This document shows, in pieces, positions 47,009-58,742 of a DNA stretch of 64,000 nucleotides. Source of the DNA: Orychophragmus violaceus (taxonomy: Eukaryota; Streptophyta; Magnoliopsida; Brassicales; Brassicaceae); NCBI GenBank assembly GCA_030180135.1, contig CM058230.1:24698067-24762066 (forward strand). Reading direction: 5' to 3'. Every line of letters begins with the position of its first letter. The first letter of the stretch is position 1. A program made the translations under genes and the position numbers. The notes under the pieces were generated by a model. That model saw only the letters and a program-made list of their open reading frames with translations, was not told the origin of the DNA and did not search any database.

Positions 47009-50000
47009 TGTCGGGTTTTTTCTGGAATATTCGTGGATTCAATAAATTGAACAAACAGTTGTTGGTGCGTGACTGGATTCGGTTTGGAAATTTGAGATTC
47101 GGGTGTCTACTTGAAACTCGGGTTCGTGAAACGAAGTCAGTGGAAATCTCCAAGTCGGTCTTCCCTAATTGGTCAATGGTTTCAAACTATGAGTCGAGTA
47201 GGAGAGGTCGCATTTGGGTGGTGTGGGACTCGAGTGTGGTTGGTCTAACAATTCTGTCAAAAAGCTCACAAGTTATCACTTGCAAAGTGAAGATTGAGAA
47301 CCAAGAGGATTTCATATGTTCTTTTATTTACGCCTCAAATCTTGTAGAGGAAAGGAAGCTGTTATGGTCTGAGTTGATGAGTCTAAAGAATTCTCTTGGC
47401 TCACAAGGCATTGCTTGGTTCTGTTGTGGAGATTTCAATGAAATCTTAGACTTGTCAGAACATTCAGTAAATGGTCATGTGGTTACTCGGGGCATGACTC
47501 ATTTTCAAGATGCTGTTACTCAATGTTCTCTATCGGATATGTCCAGGCATGGGCCTCTCTTTACCTGGAGTAATAGACAAGATGAGAATCTAATTAGCAA
47601 GAAATTAGACCGTTGTCTATTAAATGATGCGGCTTTAGTCTCCTTCCCCGAGGCGTACTGCGTGTTCGAATCAGGGGGCTGCTCTGACCATTTACGAGGT
47701 CGCTTTCATCTAGTCGGAGAGACCAGCCGCCCTCGAGGGCCTTTTAAATTTGTTAATGCCGTGGCCTCTACGGAAGAATTTCTCCCGGCGGTTACTGGGT
47801 TTTGGGAGGAGACAGAGGAGCTTTATAGTTCAACATCTTCCCTGTTTAGACTCACAAAGAAGCTTAAGGAGCTGAAGCCGGTGATGAAGGATTTGGGGAA
47901 AAAGAATGTGGCAAAGATAACAGAGAGGGCTCGGGAGGCTCTAGAGGATGTTAAACGCAAACAAGAAGCGGCTCTTACGGATCCTTCCCCTGTGAAAAAC
48001 AGAGAGGTTTCTTTGGCTTTTGAGAGATGGCATCGGGTATCTCAACTAGAGGAAAAATTCTATAGGCAAAAAGCAAAGCTCCATTGGTTGAAAGTTGGAG
48101 ACCAGAACTCAAAAGCGTTCTACAACGCAATCACAGTACGAAGGGCAAGGAATGCGATCCGAGAAGTGGTCTCTCAAGATGGTGTAACACTCACTTCGCA
48201 GGAAGAAATAAAGAATGAAGCGGTTCGGTTCTTCTCAGACTTTATGCAACATGAACCCGTGAACTATGAAAACCTCCCGGTTGGAAACTTGCGCGATCTA
48301 CTAGGGGTGGAGTGCACAGTGGAGGAACAACAAAGCCTAGCTAAGGAAGTAACGGCGGAGGAGATAAAGAAGGTGATATTTTCTATGCCAACGGATAAAT
48401 CACCCGGTCCTGATGGTTACACCATTGAATTTTTCAAGACAGCATGGCCGATCATTGAGCAAGATTGTGTGGTTGCTATTGAGTCCTTTTTCAGATTCGG
48501 GTTTTTGCCAAAGGGTCTCAACTCAACCATCTTGGCACTCATACCTAAAAAAGAGGATGCAAAAATTATGAAGGATTATCGGCCCATTTCATGTTGCAAT
48601 GTTCTATATAAGGTGATATCGAAGATCCTAGCTAACCGATTGAAGAATATTCTGCCGCGTTTCATCGTTTGCAATCAGACTGCATTTGTACGGGGGCGTC
48701 TACTGATGGAAAACCTTCTCCTTGCTACTGAGCTGGTAAAGAACTATCACCGAGCAGATATATCTCCGAGATGTGCACTGATGATAGATATCTCGAAAGC
48801 TTTTGATTCGGTACAATGGCCTTTCTTGCTTAACACGCTGCAGGCAATGAACATTCCGCCATGTTTTATACGCTGGATTGAGTTATGTGTATCGACAACA
48901 TCTTTCTCGGTGCAAATAAATGGGGAACTAGCGGGGTTTTTCCAGAGTAAGCGAGGTCTGAGGCAGGGATGCTCCTTATCACCATATCTCTTTGTGATCT
49001 GCATGAACATCTTATCAAAAATGCTCGACAAGGCTGCTGAAGAGAGGAAGTTTGGCTTCCATCCGGGATGTCAAAATCTCAAGATCACCCATCTATGTTT
49101 TGCGGACGACTTGGTGGTTTTTACTGATGGCAAGTTACGATCGATTGCAGGAGTGCTGCAGGTTTTTGATCGGTTTGAAGCTATTTCAGGCTTATCAATC
49201 AGCATAGAGAAATCGAAAGCTTTCTTGGCAGGGGTTCAGGAAAGTCAACGGCAACGGCTTTTATCAGCATTTTCTTTTGAGCAGGGATCCCTACCTGTAA
49301 GATATTTAGGGCTTCCTCTCACCACAAAGCGAATGACTGTCTCGGATTATGCTCCACTAATTCAGAAAATTAAAAATCGCATTGGGTCCTGGACTAACCG
49401 ATGCCTCTCGTACGCAGGAAGATTGCAACTTCTCAAGTTTGTCATATCTAGCCTCACAAACTTCTGGCTTGCGGCATTCAGATTGCCTAAAGCCTGCATT
49501 GAGGAGATTATAAAGATAAGCTCCGCTTTTCTTTGGTCTGGCCCGGATCTTAATCCTCGCAAAGCTAAGGTGTGTTGGGCAGAAATATGCATCCCCAAAG
49601 ATGAAGGGGGCTTAGGCCTTAAGAACCTGATTGATGTGAATAAAGTGTGCATCCTCAAGCTAATTTGGAGATTGCTCACAGTGAAGGACTCGCTTTGAGT
49701 AAATTGGGTCAAGAGGGAGTTAATAAGAACGGGATCGATCTGGTCAACTCCGGTGGGTAACCACTCTGGCTCCTGGGTTTGGAGGAAGATACTCAAATAC
49801 AGGGAGCTGGCTTGGGACTTCTATAAAGTTCAAGTAAACAACGGATCAACCACCTCATTCTGGCACGATAATTGGAGCTGTCTGGGAGCTATTCATCGTT
49901 CAACGGGGGATAGAGGATTTATCGACTTGGGCTTACCAAATAACGCTACTGTGGCTGATGCGCTGACTCTCAGACATCGAACTTACAGACATGACTTCCT

Positions 50001-50661
50001 ACGCTCTGTTGCAGCAGAAGTGGAGATAATACGACAGCGTGGTCTCCATCTCTCTGAAGATGTGGTGTTGTGGCGCAGGAAAAGTGGAACCTACAGCAAA
50101 TCATTCTCAACTTGCGATACATGGGAGCAGGTGCGTACCTCTAAACCAAGGGTGGATTGGTTCAGAGAAATTTGGTTTCCAAAAGTGACCCCAAAGTACT
50201 CATTCATGGCGTGGCTAGCGACACGCAACAGGCTAGCCACGGGGGACAGACTTACCTCTTGGAATACGGCGATCGATCCCCGATGCTTGTTCTGCCAACA
50301 CCCCGTAGAGACTCGAGATCACTTGTTTTTCGAATGCTCTTATTCAAGTGAAGTATGGTACCGAGTGATAGGCGGGCTACTGGACAATGCCTTCACAAAC
50401 CAATGGCTACAAATTCTGGAACTATTGGTCGATACAAGATTGGACAAACAAAGGCGATTTATTGTCAGATATGGGTTTCAATGTGTTCTTCACACCGTAT
50501 GGATTGAACGGAACAAGAGGAGGCATGGAGACCCGCAAAAAACTGCTGCAGAACTTGTGCTAAACATCGACAGGGCTATTCGGAACCGGCTGTCAACGTT
50601 GGCTTACCCAGGATCAACGTATGCATCATCTCTTCAAATATGGTTTGGCACTAGATCATAG
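47008..50661 (+). pseudogene. LINE ORF2 (endonuclease, reverse transcriptase) with one TGA
   Basis: The frame is 1217 codons long with one TGA at 49696-49698, at a position where Trp is expected (LWVNWV context). Endonuclease residues are visible: WNIRGFN at 5-12, LETRV near 35, CGDFNEIL near 141 and SDH near 228. RT covers about 470-740, with SPGPDGYTIEFFK near 467, LIPKKEDA near 512, ALMIDISKAFDSVQW near 590, RGLRQGCSLSPYLF near 649 and FADDLVVF near 698. The zinc-binding RT domain lies near residue 1060 (FMAWLATRNRLATGDRL, CLFCQHPVETRDHLFFEC). Its ATG overlaps the ORF1 stop as TAATG, which suggests coupled translation. Truncation at the TGA would leave endonuclease and RT but remove the C-terminal zinc domain. 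Confidence 0.92.
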
Positions 50662-50797
50662 TGAGCTTGAGTGAGCTCGGCTGAGCCACAGATGACTGAT
50701 TAAACTCAATTTCTTGTATCCCAAGAAAGTTCTTTGTTGTAAGGCAAAAAATAAAGGGTTTTTTTTTGTGAATAAATTTAACATTTTTACAAAAAAA

Positions 50798-50811
50798 GAA
50801 GACCACATCAA
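50798..50811. repeat. LINE target duplication, right copy
   Basis: GAAGACCACATCAA after an A-rich tail, matching 44905-44918. Confidence 0.9.
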
Positions 50812-51014
50812 TAATCGAATATTATTACCCATTTAAATTAAGTTTCTTATCTACAAGCCCAAATAAAAATTAAGTTACCGAAAATTAAGACAATAGCAAG
50901 AATTGTGCCACAACAAAATAAAGCTTTAGCCGACATATATCTGATCAATATTTGATTTCGTATATTGTTAATAACTCAAACAATTCCAATCAATTGTTGT
51001 TATAATCAAAGTGC

Positions 51015-51340
51015 ATTGCTTGAGGAAGTTGAAGAAGCAACCATTGATCTGTAGGTTTATTCTTAACTTATATATGTAAGTGTATACTCGATTTAGTCAT
51101 GTTAATCCAGTCAAGTTTGATAAGGTTAGCGTCGGCTGCTAAGCGATGACCTTTTAGATTTTTTAATTGAAATTTGTTTGTGAATCAAAGAAAATAGAAG
51201 CTATTATTATTTGACAAGGTTTCAAATCACTGGAAGGAGAGAGGTGATGGTACTGTGAAGCTCTTTAAACATATGAATACTGGGAAGTTTGTTTTGTTAT
51301 GAGACAATCCAAGAGATTTGAAGATTTGTGTTAATCATCA
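51015..51340 (+). pseudogene. RanBP1-like gene fragment (two exon pieces)
   Basis: The second piece, after an AG acceptor near 51195, reads LLFDKVSNHWKERGDGTVKL and then FKHMNTGKFVLL, stop, DNPRDLKICVNHH. It matches the start of the Ran-binding domain of plant RanBP1 proteins (pattern YRFDK-x-WKERG-x-G-x-VKLLKH). A first piece near 51017-51052 (LLEEVEEATIDL, then a GT donor) looks like the acidic exon before it. A TGA at 51300-51302 and the sudden end near 51340 show that it is only a fragment. It joins CACTA transposase sequence directly, so it may have been captured by that transposon. Confidence 0.6.
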
Positions 51341-51514
51341 TACAATGGATTTTTCGCTCCTTCTAACAAGTGGTAAATTTTTTTTTGAATGATTATGTAC
51401 AGGTTCATCCGCATTCGGATAACTACCATGTTCCCCCACATTCTGATAACTACCATACTGGTATAGTTATCAAAATCTACGTTATCACGAAATGCATCAT
51501 TCACCATATCCACA
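51341..51514 (-). pseudogene. CACTA transposase continuation
   Basis: On the minus strand MVNDAFRDNV is followed after a short variable stretch by LLEGAKNPLYDD. This fits the MVNDAF...LL-x-A-x-PLY pattern of TNP2-type transposases just after their N-terminal domain. It begins at the copia insertion point and ends beside the RanBP1-like fragment. Confidence 0.55.
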
Positions 51515-52196
51515 TGTTGGGAATGTCCTGAAATCTATTGTACTTGCTCTAAGAGAAAGTCGTATAGTCGAGATGAGACAATCACATAACACTAGGTAGT
51601 CATAACGCTTTGCTAGAAACCACTTATGATCAATGAGTTGAGAACTCATTGCTAGTGTTATATGATCCTACAGGGTCACACACCTAAGCAAACTGGGCGT
51701 TAAAGACGAGGTTGATCATTAATGTAATGATCCAGTAAATGCATATGTGATATGCATTCGATATCAATGTTCTGGGGAGCATCGATCGTTGCAGATATTG
51801 CATCGATCGATGCACTTGCGGATTAATCAGATTAATTCGGTTTAATCGTTGGTTAATTCCGTTGTGGTTTAAGCCGACATATATAAGATATATGGTCGAC
51901 CTAAACTCGTCCCTAACCTAATTCACAGCCACCAGAACACAGATAGAAACCTCTCTAGAGATTAGATCTCTGTAAGGCACTAGCATCCCTGCGGTCCAGT
52001 TTGTGTGCGTGTGGATACCAGTAGAGGCGCAGCATTTGAGGCGCTTCGTGATCTCGATTATCTGCAATCACTTCCGCTGCATATTCATCAGGTAATCTCG
52101 AGATCTGTTAGATTCAGTTACATGAACCTTAGATCCTAGGCTCGGAATTCAGACTAGGGTTGCTAATCCTGATTAGAACTGCTAGAAATTCATTCA
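51515..52196 (+). repeat. 5' LTR of copia family I copy 2
   Basis: Starts TGTTGGGAATG and ends ATTCATTCA. TATA-like TATATAAG lies at 51880-51887. A paired palindrome block (GCATCGATCGTTGC, then GCATCGATCGATGC) lies at 51779-51813, about 70-100 bp upstream of the TATA box. Confidence 0.95.
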
Positions 52197-52197
52197 G

Positions 52198-52209
52198 TGG
52201 TATCAGAGC
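52198..52209 (+). other. primer-binding site (tRNA-Met) of copia family I
   Basis: TGGTATCAGAGC one base after the 5' LTR, complementary to initiator tRNA(Met). Confidence 0.93.
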
Positions 52210-52340
52210 TTTAGGGTTCCATTGAATCTGTAGCATGATGATTAGATTAGTTGAATCTAGATCTTTGTATAATTGATACAAGCATGCTAAAACTCGTTTT
52301 CCTGAAAACCTAGTTTAGGGTTCTGATCGAAAACGTTCAT

Positions 52341-52477
52341 GGGTTTTCTCGCATGGTGTCGATCGATGCCAATCCGGCATCGATCGATGCAGGGCGAAAA
52401 CCCGAATAAATTTTAGGGTTTTTCGCATGGTGTCGATCGATGCCAATCCGGCATCGATCGATGCAGGGCGAAAACCC
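52341..52477 (+). repeat. two tandem long hairpins in the copia leader
   Basis: Two copies (52341-52403 and 52416-52477, period about 75 bp) each read GGGTTTT...CGCATGGTGTCGATCGATGCC, a five-base loop AATCC, then GGCATCGATCGATGCA...GCGAAAACCC. The arms pair over about 28-30 bases with a few mismatches. They lie between primer site and gag, in the untranslated genomic RNA. A weaker pair of the same core follows at 52501-52536, and another at 52645-52681. Confidence 0.9.
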
Positions 52478-53250
52478 GAATAAGCCTAGTTTTCGCCTAG
52501 TGACGATCGATGCAATTGTTACACCGATCGACACAGCCTCGTGAGATTGTTGGATCGGTTCAATTGGATTGGACCGGTTGTCGAGCTTGGTTAATAATGG
52601 TCGAACACTGTGAATGGTTTAAATGCGATTGGTTTGATTAGGTTGGCATCGACCGATGCTAATGTAGCATCGATCGACGCTGACCGGTATTCAAAACCGG
52701 ATCAATTGGATTGATCGGTTATCGCGGATTAATTATAAGAATTAAAACATAGTAAAACTGAACGTTTTTAAATGGTTCCGTTCCTCAACCAAATATCAAG
52801 TGTACTTGATGTCTTTCCAATCTTGTCAACTGTCAAGACCCATTTAGTTGTGTGATAGACTTGCAGTGCAAGATGTCCACAATTTCATGAGTAAGGCAGA
52901 GGTAATCGTGTTGATGGACTTGCAGTGCAAGACATCGACAATTACGTGACTAAAGAGATTGGTTTACTTGACTGGGCCATCAAAATCGTTTTGGGCTCAG
53001 AGACATTAGGTGGATTGGACATAAGATGTCGATCCACAACCAAGAGTTATATTGGATATAACTAGCAAGGTTGTTGCTTACCTAAATAGCTAAAGTTGAG
53101 TGATAGCCAGTGGCTCACTTGAATTTAGTAAAATATGGGTCTTGGATCATTATATTCATCTGAGGAAGCATTGATTGAATATAATGCGAGTTTTCTTAAA
53201 AGTTAAGATTTCTCATTTCTTAAACATCATAACTAAACCTTTTCTTTTCT

Positions 53251-56200
53251 ATGTTCTCAGCTATGTCTACTACTCAAAATAATCCTTTCTCCCTGCGATC
53301 CGTCCTTGAGAAGGACAAGTTAAATGGATCGAATTTTCTCGAATGGTATCGGAACTTGAGAATTGTTCTCAAGCAGGAGAAGCGGGACTATGTCCTTGAA
53401 AATGTTCTCCCTGAAAAACTGAGAGCCAATGCTCCACATGCAGAAAGGAATGCTTGGGATAAGCATTATAATGATGTGGTCGATGTGAATTGTCTCATGT
53501 TGGCTACCATGAACTCGGATTTGCAGAAGCAATACGAGAACGTGGAGTCGCCCGTGGAGATGATCACTAGCCTGAAAAGTATGTTTCAGGAGCAGGCACG
53601 AACTGAGAGATACCAGACGGTTAAATCTCTCATTGAATGCAAGCTACCAAAAGACAGTCCAGTCAGTCCTCATGTCATTAAGATGATGGGTTATATTGAT
53701 AACCTGGGGAAGCTGGATTGTCCCATTAGCCAAGAGTTGGCTACTGACATCATTCTGCAGTCACTGCCGTCAAGTTATGATCAGTTTGTTATGAACTATA
53801 ACATGAATAACTTGACAAAGACATTGACTGAGCTGCATGGCATGCTCAAGACAGCTGAGCCAAATATCAAGAAGGGCACTCCTAATGTACTTATGGTACA
53901 AGGGGGTAAGAAGTTTAAGAAACTTGGCAAAGGTAAGGGAAAGGGCAAGGCAGTCCCGGTTGAGAACCAGGACACGCCGGCGCCAGCCCCAAAGCCCAAG
54001 CCGGGCCCATCTGAGACTGATAAGTGCCATTACTGTAAAGAGCCTGGGCATTGGAAGAGAAATTGCAATAAATTCTTGGAAGAGAAGAAGAAGAAGAAGA
54101 AGAAGAAGACTTTCGAGACTTCATCTTCAGGTATTTATGTTATAGAAGTAAATGTTACTACTTCTGGTTCTACTTCTTGGGTATTGGATACCGGCTGTGG
54201 TGCTCATATTTGTACAAATATGCAGGGCCTAAGCAACAATAGGAAGTTGGAAAAGGGACAAGTGGACCTGCGCGTGGGGAATGGAGCAAGAGTTGTTGCA
54301 TTAGCCGTAGGAACATATAACTTGTCTTTACCTTCTGGTTTGGTTTTAAAGCTTAATAATTGCTACTATGTACCTGCTATAAGCAGAAATATTATTTTCA
54401 TTCCTGTTTTGGATGTGGAAGGATATCAGTTTTCAATTAAGAATAAATGTTGTTCTTTTGATTACAATGATATATTTTATGGTAGCAGCCCATTAGAGAA
54501 TGGGCTTTATGTTTTAAACCAAACTGCACCAATCTATAACATTAACACCAAGAGATTCAAATCAAATGACACGAATCAGACTTTTCTTTGGCATTGTCGT
54601 TTGGGCCACATAAACGAGAAACGGATTCAAAAGCTCCATAGTGATGGGCTTTTGGGTTCATTTGATTATGAATCATGTGAGAAATGTGAGTCTTGTTTAC
54701 TAGGCAAAATGGCAAAGGCGCCTTTCAACAAACAAAATGAAAGGGCCAGTGACCTATTGGGCCTTATACATACAGATGTATGCGGCCCAATGAGCACAAG
54801 TGCCAGAGGAAATTTTCGATACTTCATTACCTTCACTGATGATTTCAGCAGGTATGGCTATGTCTATTTAATGAGACATAAGTCGGAATCTTTTGAAAGG
54901 TTCAAAGAATTCCAAAATGAAGTACAGAATCAACTTGGCAAAAGTATTAAGGCTCTTCGATCAGATCGTGGAGGAGAATACTTAAGCCAAGAATTCAGTG
55001 ATCATTTGAGAGATTGTGGAATTGTTTCACAACTCACTCCTCCTGGAACACCACAATGGAATGGCGTGTCTGAGAGGAGAAATCGGACTTTATTAGATAT
55101 GGTTCGGTCAATGATGAGTCTCTCAACTCTTCCATTATCCTTTTGGGGATACGCTCTAGAAACGTCTGCATTTACACTTAATAGGGTTCCGTCAAAATCA
55201 GTTGCAAAGACACCACATGAGATGTGGACTGGAAATGTTCCGAGTGTGTCTTTCCTGAAGATTTGGGGTTGTGAAGCTTATGTTAAGCGATTAATTACAG
55301 ATAAGCTCGAACCCAAATCAGACAAGTGCTACTTCGTTGGTTATCCTAAGGAAACCAAGGCATACTACTTTTACAACCAATCCGAGAACAAAGTGTTTGT
55401 TGCTCGGAACTGCGTTTTTCTTGAAAGAGAATTTCTTTCCAAGAGAAACAGTGGGAGTAAAGTACAACTCGAAGAAGTTCGAGAACCGCAGGAAAATGCT
55501 CAACCTGTAGAGGAAGAGCAACAGTTGGATCTACAAAGAGTTGTAGAACCCGCGCCTGTGGACCTGAAATTCGCCGATCCGAAAGGATCCGTCACGAACC
55601 CGAGAGATATGGATTTCTCGTAACCAATTGTCATGATTTGTTAATCATTGACAGTGACGAGCCAACGAATTTCGAAGAAGCAATGATGAGCCCTGACTCC
55701 GCAAAATGGCTGAAAGCCGCTGAATCCGAAATGGGATCCATGTCACAGAACCAAGTATGGACTTTGGTTGATTTACCTGATGGTGCAAGACCCATTGAGT
55801 GTAAATGGATTTTCAAGAAGAAAATTGATGTGGATGGAAATATTCAGATATATAAAGCAAGGCTAGTGGCAAAAGGTTTCAAACAAATTCATGGTATTGA
55901 CTATGAAGAAACCTATTCACCTGTCGCCATGCTTAAATCCATTCGGATTCTCCTAGCAACAGCTGCTCATTATGATTATGAGATCTGGCAGATGGACGTG
56001 AAAACAGCTTTCCTTAATGGAATTCTGGAAGAGGATGTGTACATGACACAACCCGAAGGTTTCATCGATCCAAATGCAGCTAGGAAAGTATGCAAACTTC
56101 ATCGATCCATTTATGGATTGAAGCAAGCATCTCGGAGTTGGAATCTTCGTTTTGATGAAGCAGTCAAGAAATTTGATTTCATCAGAAGCGAAGAAGAACC

Positions 56201-57232
56201 ATGTGTTTACAAGAAGACTAGTGGGAGCGCAGTTGCATTTCTCGTGTTGTATGTAGATGACATACTTCTTCTCGGAAATGACGTTCCGTTGTTACAGTCT
56301 GTTAAGACTTGGCTCGGAAGTTGTTTTTCAATGAAAGACATGGGAGAAGCCGCATATATTCTTGGAATAAGAATCTATAGAGATAGATCAAACAAGTTGA
56401 TTGGACTGTGTCAAGACACTTATATCGATAAAGTCTTACACAGGTTCAGAATGCAAGATTCCAAGAAGGGCTTCATACCAATGTCTTATGGTATAAGTCT
56501 CAGCAAGAAGCAGTGTCCTGAGACACCTGCTGAGCGAGATCGCATGAGTCGGATTCCCTATGCCTCGGCGTTGGGATCCATCATGTATGCCATGCTCTGT
56601 ACTCGTCCTGATGTTGCTTGTGCTTTAAGCATGACGAGTAGATACCAATCGGATCCAGGTGAAAGTCACTGACAGCAGTCAAGAATATTCTGAAGTATTT
56701 GAGAAATACTAAGGATAAATTCTTGGTGTATGGATGAAGTGATGAGCTGGTAGTAAGTGGTTACACAGACGCAAGTTTTCAGACAGACCAAGATGATTTC
56801 CGATCGCAATCTGGTTACATCTTCTGCCTGAATGGCGGTGCAGTAAGCTGGAAGAGTTCCAAGCAGGACACTGTAGCAGATTCCACAACTGAAGCTGAGT
56901 ACCTCGCTGCTTCTGAAGCGGCAAAGGAGGCTGTTTGGATCAAGAAGTTCATCACTGAACTTGGTGTGATTCCTAGCATTTCTGAGCCAGTGGCTTTGTA
57001 TTGTGACAACAATGGAGCCATTGCGCAAGCAAAGGAACCTAGATCACACCAGAAGTCCAAACACATAGAAAGGCGATATCACCTTATCCGTGATATTGTG
57101 AATAGACGAGATGTGAAGATCAGCAGAGTCCCTACGGATGAGAATGTTGCTGATCCACTGACCAAGCCCCTCCCAAGGCCTAAGCATGAGTTTCATACAA
57201 CTGCTGTAGGCATTAGATTTCTTAAGATATGA
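53251..57232 (+). pseudogene. copia gag-pol, family I copy 2 (two frameshifts, one stop)
   Basis: From ATG 53251 (or 53263) the frame gives gag, CCHC knuckle (CHYCKEPGHWKRNC near residue 260), protease WVLDTGCGAHIC near 310, GAG-pre-integrase LWHCRLGHIN near 447, and integrase (HTDVCGPM, RSDRGGEY, NGVSERRNR). A one-base deletion near 55561 shifts the frame to a stop at 55623. RT continues in the next frame (QMDVKTAFLNG, LYVDDILLLGN near 56250). A second one-base loss near 56670 ends that frame. RNase H continues (YTDASF, TEAEYLAASEAA, YCDNNGA) after a TGA at 56735-56737 and ends at 57232. Comparison with copy 1 locates the first deletion. All catalytic motifs remain readable. Confidence 0.93.
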
Positions 57233-58060
57233 TCTTGATTTCAGTGGGAGTTGTATTTGTTTTAGTTATGACATGATGTTCACAAAGACATAATAGTTAT
57301 GTTATTTTAATGAAATTGTTTCAGCATTATTTAATTGTGTTAATTAAATATATATATTGTCCCAAAGTAATCTATGACATTTTATAGGTTATCAAGTATG
57401 TGACTTGATCATGAAACCCTATAAGAAACAAATGACATAAATTATAAATGGTCCCTGGTCGAGGTTGTTAACGTGGGACATTAACAACCACGTGAGACTA
57501 GTATGTGAGGTGACTGATGACTATGTTTCATGGAGTCATTTAATAAGTGTATTAAAGTCAATCACATAGATATGTGTTAGAGAACACATGATTGGACTTG
57601 ACCCGTTAATGAGAACTCTACAAGATGTTATATGAGTGTCATAAGAGTTTCTCATTACGACTAAAGAGAGTAGTCCTTAGACATGAGTTCATCATGTCCT
57701 CTCTTATATGGATTGGTTCGTCTTGACTTTGTCAAACGTCAGCCGTAACTGGTGATCATAAAGACACTGATTAGGCGTATCATGAAATATAAAAGAGACA
57801 TGGATGGAACAAGATGGGATTTGTACCTCCTATATAACAGGAGTTAAATATCTCTGGGCCTATCGAAGATTTGATACTGGAAATGCGTGGCCGCGCTCAA
57901 ACGAGGTGATTGTCAGTCGTTTGTTTTTCATCAGTACAAATCGGGATTCGATAAACAAAATCTGGTTGAATAAGGATGACACAGTGCTTGCCTTATGCTA
58001 GATTGAGATATAGCTACAAAGGGATTAAAGGAATAGATGATTCCAGTACAAGTGGGAGAT
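57233..58060 (+). other. conserved 3' noncoding tract of copia family I, copy 2
   Basis: This tract aligns with 3178-4000 of copy 1 with no shared open frame and ends in AAGTGGGAGAT before the 3' LTR. It contains several short inverted motifs such as GTTGTTAACGTGGGACATTA, where TGTTAA and TTAACA-type halves can pair. Confidence 0.75.
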
Positions 58061-58742
58061 TGTAGGGAATGTCCTGAAATCTATTGTACTTGCTCTAAGA
58101 GAAAGTCGTATAGTCGAGATGAGACAATCACATAACACTAGGTAGTCATAACGCTTTGCTAGAAGCCACTTATGATCAATGAGTTGAGAACTCATTGCTA
58201 GTGTTATATGATCCTACAGGGTCACACACCTAAGCAAACTGAGCGTTAAAGACGAGGTTGATCATTAATGTAATGATCCAGTAAATGCATATGTGATATG
58301 CATTCAATATCAATGTTCTGGGGAGCATCGATCGTTGCAGATATTGCATCGATCGATGCACTTGCGGATTAATCAGATTAATTCGGTTTAATCGTTGGTT
58401 AATTCCGTTGTGGTTTAAGCCGACATATATAAGATATATGGTCGACCTAAACTCGTCCCTAACCTAATTCACAACCACCATAACACAGATAGAAACCTCT
58501 CTAGAGATTAGATCTCTGTAAGGCACTAGCATCCCTGCGGTCCAGTTTGTGTGCGTGTGGATACCAGTAGAGGCGCAGCATTTGAGGCGCTTCGTGATCT
58601 CGATTATCTGCAATCACTTCCGCTGCATATTCATCAGGTAATCTCGAGATCTGTTAGATTCAATTACATGAACCTTAGATCCTAGGCTCGGAATTCAGAC
58701 TAGGGTTGCTAATCCTGATTAGAACTGCTAGAAATTCATTCA
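58061..58742 (+). repeat. 3' LTR of copia family I copy 2
   Basis: 682 bp, starting TGTAGGGAATG. It differs from the 5' LTR at seven positions, five of them A/G transitions. It is followed by the duplicated CCACA. Confidence 0.95.

Larger units (their letters stand above)
44919..50797 (+). mobile_element. full-length LINE (L1-type plant non-LTR retrotransposon)
   Basis: A 14-bp target duplication brackets 5879 bp containing a 5' leader, ORF1, ORF2 and an A-rich 3' end (50784-50797). Both ORFs keep their frames over the whole length. The only visible lesions are three in-frame stops: TAA 45197-45199, TAA 46535-46537 and TGA 49696-49698. A complete 5' end and a clean duplication point to a fairly recent insertion, since most LINE copies are 5'-truncated. 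It is inactive as read unless stops are bypassed or are errors. Confidence 0.92.
51515..58742 (+). mobile_element. Ty1/copia element, family I, copy 2 (complete structure, defective pol)
   Basis: 682-bp LTRs (51515-52196, 58061-58742) differ at seven positions with no indels. The 5-bp duplication CCACA lies at 51510-51514 and 58743-58747. Primer site, leader with large hairpins, gag-pol, an 820-bp 3' noncoding tract and a purine tract AGTGGGAGAT are all in place. The total is 7228 bp. gag-pol carries two one-base deletions and one stop, so it is not autonomous as read. It sits inside a CACTA transposase. Confidence 0.96.
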
